Origin: Sphagnum compactum
Taxonomy: Eukaryota > Bryophyta > Sphagnopsida > Sphagnales
Reading direction: 5' to 3'
Assembly (NCBI GenBank): GCA_965153455.1
Contig: OZ234494.1
Span: 124,001 to 188,000, forward strand
Length of the DNA stretch: 64,000 bases
Numbering within the stretch: the first letter of the stretch is position 1; the number at the start of each line of letters is the position of its first letter. The position numbers were made by a program, and so were the translations under genes. Below the pieces are notes generated by a model. That model had not been told where the DNA came from and did not search any database. It saw nothing but the letters and a program-made list of their open reading frames with translations. Of this stretch, positions 58,120 to 64,000 are shown piece after piece.

Positions 58120-60215
58120 ACACCCTTGAATTTTTGAGCGGTTGGTGACTGGGGTCGAAATGGGCTTTACAACCAGTTGCTGGTGGCAGAGCAGGTAACC
58201 TGGGGGAGTTTGTTATATGTACCATCTGAATGATGAGATTATTTTCTGTTTGCTTTTTTTTCTTTTATGTGTACTCCACTGAGTAGTGTGTTGTACACAA
58301 CAGATGGGGAATGTGGGAGTCTGACACAATGTTAACTTCATAATATCCACTGGAGACAATTGCTATGAAAATGGATTGACTGGTCCAGATGATGAACAAT
58401 TTAGCACTTCATTCTCAAATATCTACACACAGAAAAGCTTGCAGACCACTTGGTACTCAGGTAATATTGTGTTTCCAGTTGGCAGATGCCGAAGGTTGGG
58501 GATCTATGCACTGTGATTGTTTTGAATTCATGCTATAGACTGTAGGATGTCAGGACATTATTTTATGTTAAAGTGACAAACTGTACTTGCAGGATTTGGA
58601 TTCCAGTGCTGGGTAATCATGATTATCATGGGAATGTAAGTGCTCAAGTGGACCAGAAAGTTACTTTCCGTGACCCTAGGTAGAATTGCCACAGCAATTT
58701 CCAACTTATCCATGACCTTGGCAACACACCTCAAGGTATCTGCACAACATATTATGAAGTGCTTGTAGTCAGTTTATCATGGAATTGGAACTCTATTTTC
58801 GTGTCTCCACTTCACTCTGGCAGCATCTTTTTTCGTTTGTGTCACTTTAGATCATGGATTTTCAACTTTTATTGTGATATTGATTAGAATGTACTGGCTC
58901 ATCCTCAGATTGCCTTTTTTAGGGGTGACAATTTGGTTTTGGGAGATAACTAGGATCAACAGGTTTTCTTGTTAGGGTGAAAGTAGGAACTAAGCACAGG
59001 TTGTTTGTATAACCCAGTTTTGCTGTGTCCTAAGCCAGGTTGTTCTGCTGTATCTGACCTACAGGGGAAGCAGCAAAGGTGGAATTTTTCTTCATTGACA
59101 CCAACCCATTTGTAGAGGAATACGGGACAACGAAAAGCTTATATGCCTGGCAGTTGCCAATTTTTCAAAAAGATTATATTATGGAGGAGCTCATGGTGCC
59201 TGCTCTATGCATTGACTCTCATAGAGATAGATAGTGAGTTGCTACAATTGCATTTAAAGTCCTGTTGGAGGATTCTTGGTTTCGAGTTCAGCTATTAAGC
59301 ATAATCCCAGCATTGGCTGTGTATTGCAGGATTTGACAAATGCATTAACAGCTTCAACAGCCAAGTGGAAGATTGTGATTGGGCACCATACAATGTAGAG
59401 TATGGGTACTCATGGCGATACTCTGGAGCTCCTTCAAGCTGTACTTCCAATCCTCGAGGTGTGAAGTTTTATTTTCCAACATTTGTAGATGTACTGTACT
59501 GCTTTAGAGTTCTGTCATGGTCTCTCAGGTTACTGAACTGTTAGGTATCCTTTGTTGTTCTTAAGATTATTGTTGGCAATATCTCTCACTTAATTGTTTT
59601 GGTGAAGAGGACTTTCTTACTGGATTGTTCTGCATACTCTATTTATCTGCCCTCTCCAGACAAGTTTTAGATCCAAGAAATAAAGAATCATAAACCAACA
59701 TTTAATATTCAGGCCACTGAGGCAAACTAATTTCATATTGCTAAGTACATGCTTGGATTTATCTATGCATCCAGGCAAATGTTGTGGACTTGTACATAGA
59801 TGGTCATGGTCACTGCATGCAACATATCAAGTGTACTGATATGTATTTCTTGAGTGCTCTTTTTGATGTTGACACATTACGACTTCCTCCAGGAAATGCT
59901 TTTATCATTTGTTCACAATAAGTGCAACATGTAAACTTATTTGCCTGTTTCATATAAACCATAATGGTGTACTGTGACCATTTAGTACACTACAGTTTCC
60001 TTTGACAAGAAGTATCATTCTTTGGATATAGGTGTGGTGAATGCATGTGCTGTTTTTGTTGTATGCAGCCCAGTGCACTTCCTAACAAGTGGAGGTGGCT
60101 CAAAAAGCTTGGAGAGGTACCAACCACATATTAATGCAGAGGAAGATTTTAGCCTGCGATTCTACTATGATGGGGCCAGGGATTTGCAGCTGTTGCTATG
60201 CTGCCAACAGAGGTT
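58120..60215 (+). pseudogene. Purple acid phosphatase, decayed multi-exon copy
   Basis: Family blocks occur in order, with splice sites between them: VGDWGRNGLYNQ (exon to 58,194), FIISTGDNCYENGLTG and NIYTQKSLQTTWYS (58,304-58,460), VLGNHDYHGNVSAQV (58,607-58,735), FFFIDTNPFVEEY (from 59,066), STAKWKIVIGHHT and HGDTLELLQAVLPILE (59,330-59,458), YIDGHGHC (from 59,775) and SPVHFLTSGGGSK (60,069-60,215). These carry the metal-ligand motifs GDxG, GDNxY, GNHD, GHH and GHxH of a secreted or vacuolar phosphatase. It is broken by TGA 58,322-58,324 and TAG 58,681-58,683 (Trp expected) and others. Introns are kept, so it was copied or captured as DNA, not retroposed. Confidence 0.88.
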
Positions 60216-60712
60216 CGCATTGATTTGTATAATATCTCAGGTCAAGTCATGTACTCAATGAATCTCCAGAAAATTTAATTTTACGGATGTTTCTGTAGAG
60301 ATGAGAAAATGCCAAATATATCCAGTAACTTCTCTGGATTGATGATTTCCAGATAAAACATATACAAAGTTGGGCAAAAAACAAGGTATTTTGCTCAACT
60401 ACAGGGTTCTCTTTCAGAGTGTAGATCATTTGTGTCATGATGTTGGCAGCCAATGTTTTGAGAAGACAAAGACAAGCTCAAAGCTGTGTGTCTAAGTACT
60501 TTCACAAGTAGCTTCCAAATTTATGACCCAAGTGACAGTCCCTGAGAAGAAGATGGCAACTTGATAATAGGCTACTTGTTTAGCACAACTTATGGAACAA
60601 TACACTATATTTACTGCAGTTGCAAAACACTAACTTATAGTTTTGGTTTAGCTGATGGCTTTGACATCATGAGCAGCATAGATTGCCTGATACTTTGTTG
60701 ACTGTCTGGCAG

Positions 60713-61565
60713 ATTTCAATTGTGGCTTTAATCACAATGTCAGTGTTTCTCCAGACTAAATTGCACCCAAATTCTGTAAACAGTGGGATCCTGTATATTC
60801 GTGCCATGTTCTTTGGTCTTATAAATGTCTTGTTCAACGGGTTCATGGATATGGCATTGACTGTAATGTGCCTGCCAGTATTCTACAAGCAACGGGACAT
60901 GTTCCTTTATCCAACATGGGCATTTGTACTTCCTTCCTACTTTTTACGATTGCACTTGTCCATCTTTAAAACTTTTACCTGGATGATTCTGACATACTGA
61001 AATAATGAGAAATAAGATTGGAAATGCAGGCAATGTGAAGAATAGATCTCTTACAACATCATCTGGCAGCAATCCTCAGATTCCAGAGTAGTCAATTGAA
61101 CTTAACAGTATGTCATGAACTCCCATGTCTGATTTTTTCCTAACATTGGCATGGTATTGCTACATTGCATTTATGGTGAATGACCATAAACAACAACAGT
61201 TACAGTCCATATCCATGAGGTATCTTGATTGTTTTAAGAAAATGTGATATTTCGCATAATCAACCATCTTGCAGTCATCATGCTTCAAATAGTGATAACG
61301 GCAAATCACACATAGAGATCTGAATATAACATGACTGAGTTTATAGCCTGCTTGAACTCAACCATGTCAAATGCAAATTGTGTACAGGTTGCTCTTCAGT
61401 ATGTCACGGTGATCCAGTATTTCATCAGCAGGTGCAAATTCAGACCGGTCTGATGCAGTGGCTGAAGCAGATGTACTACTGCCCAAGAAGGGAATGGTTC
61501 TACCATTTCAGCCACTGTCCATTGCTTTCAACCATATAAACTACTTTATTGACATCCCTCCTGTA
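60713..61565 (+). pseudogene. PDR-type (ABCG) ABC transporter, exon fragments
   Basis: After an AG acceptor the exon from 60,713 reads VALITMSVFLQTKLHPNSV, then GLINVLFNGFMDMALTV and LPVFYKQRDMFLYPTWAFVLPS. This is the first membrane block (ABC2_membrane) of full-size pleiotropic-drug-resistance transporters. A second piece at about 61,455-61,565 reads KKGMVLPFQPLSIAFNHINYF, the linker before the second nucleotide-binding domain. Several hundred intervening codons are absent. No Walker motifs are found, so it is non-functional. Confidence 0.85.
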
Positions 61566-61606
61566 AGCTCTGCCTTCTACACTATAAGAAGGATCTACTC
61601 GTTCCT

Positions 61607-61923
61607 ACTACCGTACCGCCGCGCTCGTTTCACACCACCCGGTGCGAAATATTTAATTTTGGACGATTTTCATTTTCGCATCGACCCACAAATAATTAAT
61701 TACAATGGTCTGTCATTTCACACTTCAATGGGTCTGCCGGAATTGGGGCGGGCCGCGGTGATAATATATATTTGAGCGTTTTGCCTTTTCGCATTTACAC
61801 CGTAGAATTAATTAATTTTGTTTGTTTCACATTTCGCACTTCCCCCCTCAGAATTTTATTTTTTTTCACAGTACCCCTAAAATAATTAATACTGGTGTGA
61901 AACGAGCGCGGCGGTACGGTAGT
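61607..61923. mobile_element. MITE-like element with perfect 31-bp terminal inverted repeats
   Basis: 61,607-61,637 is the exact reverse complement of 61,893-61,923 (core CTACCGTACCGCCGCGCTCG). The 255-bp interior is AT-rich and non-coding, with short sub-repeats (TTTCGCA and AATTAATTA motifs). A clean target duplication is not evident. The superfamily is uncertain: the TA at 61,606-61,607 would fit Tc1/mariner, but the right flank does not match it exactly. Confidence 0.85.
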
Positions 61924-62476
61924 TATGTTGGGGAGCAAATGTGGCTTACTGTGGGGATTTGTGTTTGGAATTTTTTTTTCCAGTTATCTTTGTGCTTTCA
62001 GTTTTTTTGCTTCAATTCTGGATTTCGATCAACCCCAATCCTCCGTTTGTTACTGTTCTCAATACCAGATGCAATGAGCCTGTTTTATAGTGAATGCAAG
62101 ATGCTTCTTCTCTTCTCTTCTCTTCTCACTTGAATGGCAATACTCCCAATGTGAACTTCACATTCATGGTTTGGGTGTCAACATAGGGATATTGTCTAGA
62201 GTTCCATTGACATTTCTAGTAATTTTGTTTTTGGTTTTGATGCAGACTGGAATTAGAGGTGTTGCTAAAACCAATCACATCTGCCAAAGAAATCCCAGGT
62301 AAATAGATGGAATTGTTAAGAAAATGAGAGCAAAAGCATCAATCTGATCACTACTTGCATGTAAGGAAGGAATAGGCTCCTAGGTCTATGGCTTGTCTTG
62401 CTTACTTTTCAACTGTGTATGCAATTCTTTCTGCTGGTGTGCTTACAGTAAAGTGTTGAAATTTTGGGTTGGGTTC

Positions 62477-62603
62477 AAAATTTGTGTGCATGGGACATAC
62501 ACAAAAGTCGTGGATCAAATATGGGAGCAAGGACTAAAGCAAATGAAGCGCAACCATATTCATTTTGCTACTGGTTTGCCAGAAGATAATGGTGTCATTA
62601 GTG
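62477..62603 (+). pseudogene. tRNA 2'-phosphotransferase (Tpt1/KptA) exon fragment
   Basis: The frame reads KICVHGTYTKVVDQIWEQGL, then KQMKRNHIHFATGLPEDNG and VISG, ending at a GTATGT donor. This is the central NAD-binding block of Tpt1/KptA (VHGT, the GL..M.R.HIH block, and a conserved GVISGMR). The enzyme removes the splice-junction 2'-phosphate from tRNAs. Nothing from the rest of the domain is nearby, so it is a single captured or left-over exon. Confidence 0.8.
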
Positions 62604-62699
62604 GTATGTTCTAGTTATATTCTTGCTAACGTTTTCTGCTTCCATGTTTGTATTCCTCACAAGTGATGGGTATTGTTTGAATTGAAATTGCATTCCAGT

Positions 62700-63126
62700 C
62701 TTGGTCAGCTACTGGTCTAAAGTTGATGAATGGTCCATGTTGTTTTGGGGATCTGAGGATGGCAAACGACCCCTCTTTGTGGTGGCAGGTGGTGAGCACA
62801 TAGTGGCTCTATTTGACCAAGTTCCAGGCAATCAAAGCATTGTCCAGTCCTATTTGCATCTGAAGGCTGGTCCTAAGCGAATATTCAGTTGCACCTGCTG
62901 GTTGCATGATTCTGTTCTTTTTTTAGGTCATTTTATGACTAACATGGCATGCACATTAACTGTCATGGCCAATTATAGCCTCCAAGAAGGAATGCCTATG
63001 GAGGTCGATTTGGAAATAGACTTAAACCACTTTTGCTTTGCCGTCACTAGTGGATTTGGTCCAGGTGGTCACGCTGCTTTTGTTTTTGACTTTGGAAAGC
63101 GAGAAAATAAATACATATATACATAA
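62700..63126 (+). pseudogene. Unidentified open stretch, possibly another captured exon
   Basis: Following a possible CAG acceptor (62,696-62,698), 141 codons are open (LVSYWSKVDEWSMLFWGSED to FVFDFGKRENKYIY). The reading is richer and longer than chance frames nearby and shows acidic and aromatic blocks, but I do not recognise it. It does not extend the tRNA phosphotransferase. Confidence 0.4.
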
Positions 63127-64000
63127 AAAAAAACGAAAGGGAAATGGGGCTGCCCTAGTGGTAATGCCATTTTCCTTGCTTGCCTCCTACAATCTTTGTT
63201 TCCTTTTTTTTCATAAACAAAACATTTCCATCCACACCTTGGGTACATAGGCCCCACTAAGATTTAAATCCTCAAAGAATGTTGTGAACACAAACCAAAA
63301 TAAAAAAATAATACCCCACCACTTGGCCTTCAAAAAATAATTGCAATGTAAAACATAAATTACAAAACCTAGTGCTTATAAAACTAAATCTAGTTACAAC
63401 ACAAAACTAAATATCACTTTTGGTGATTCAAAAATATATACTCACTTATAATGCACAAGAATTCAAGCCCAAACACAATGTTCATATAAATTATGACATG
63501 CATAAACACACAACAATTGTAAAAAAAAAAAGGGCCAAAATGTTGAAATCTCAAATCATTGAAAGAGGTTTTGATCCCCCTTAATAAAATAATAAAAACT
63601 TGTTCACACCAAAATTGGTTCTTTAATAATCAACAATAAACCAAAGGAATTAAATTAACCCAACCGAACACCGAATTGACTATGACTTATTTAAATAAGT
63701 CACATGACACACATAATATTATTTTTTCCTTAGGATAAATTTAAGTTTTAAAAAACAAATTGCATTGTCCATTTTGATATCTTGGATGTTGGAACTAGAC
63801 CCATATTTGAAATAAATAAAAATTAGAACTAAACCTAGACCATTCCTTTAAAAATGTTAGGAACTAGAACCAAGGGTTCCCCCTAAAACCAAGGAACTAG
63901 CCAAGATTGGTTTTAAACATTTGAAGGTGTTTTCCAAAGTTTTGCAATTACACAAGATAATTGTGTGATGAACATGATATTCACATTATGATTTTAGCAT
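63127..64000. other. AT-rich non-coding right edge
   Basis: No coding signal. A tRNA-like A-box (TGCCCTAGTGGTAA, about 63,152) and a weak B-box-like AGATTTAAATCC (about 63,260) could be the remains of a SINE, but the spacing is too long for a standard one. Confidence 0.35.

Noticed and set aside
1-64000. tRNA genes, rRNA genes and CRISPR arrays
   Set aside because: No paired A/B boxes at proper spacing, no rRNA cores and no regularly spaced repeat-spacer arrays were seen. The tandem repeats found have no unique spacers.

Overview
The window looks like nuclear DNA of a land plant, probably a non-seed plant (bryophyte, lycophyte or fern). Plant signs are the initiator-tRNA-type primer site of the Ty3 element, GT-AG introns, and fragments of plant gene families: PDR/ABCG transporter, purple acid phosphatase, plastid DUF760, plastid-type FKBP and RAPTOR. 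The non-seed hint is a MurA fragment, since a complete MurA-F set is known mainly from mosses, lycophytes and ferns. I cannot name the species. There is no operon-like organisation, no convincing tRNA or rRNA gene and no CRISPR array.

Layout. (1) 0-4.4 kb: non-coding DNA with three decayed gene pieces (MurA, + strand; FKBP last exon, - strand; a zinc-knuckle module, - strand). (2) 4.4-8.3 kb: decayed ORF1 of a LINE (LINE-A, + strand), interrupted by an antisense solo LTR. (3) 8.322-15.281 kb: a Ty3/gypsy chromovirus with two 820-bp LTRs, gag-pol with a C-terminal chromodomain, and several disabling mutations. Its flanks do not match: LINE-A on the left, a different gene on the right. (4) 15.28-17.92 kb: a broken antisense gene for a C2H2 zinc-finger protein with a domain resembling one found beside RecQ-type helicases in fungi. 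(5) 18-35 kb: repeat-rich non-coding DNA with satellites and minisatellites, an orphan RAPTOR first exon (31.1 kb) and one unidentified exon-like segment. (6) 35.1-48 kb: a fragment of a second CHAT gene, a tandemly duplicated non-coding unit whose first copy is split by LINE-B (with a nested solo LTR) and whose second copy is split by a 3-kb insertion. (7) 49.3-55.6 kb: the one apparently intact gene, a six-exon TPR-like/CHAT protease-family gene of about 1686 codons. (8) 56.3-63.2 kb: a same-strand series of exon fragments from unrelated genes (DUF760, purple acid phosphatase, PDR transporter, tRNA 2'-phosphotransferase, one unknown) with a MITE among them.

The most interesting items are the CHAT gene with its large unrecognised C-terminal region and nearby partial copy, the fungal-looking C2H2/helicase-associated gene in plant DNA, and the one-orientation mosaic of captured exons. 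The nested elements also give a readable order of events, because one insertion has an empty-site copy in the same window. Identifications come from reading the sequence and recalling family motifs; no database search was run.
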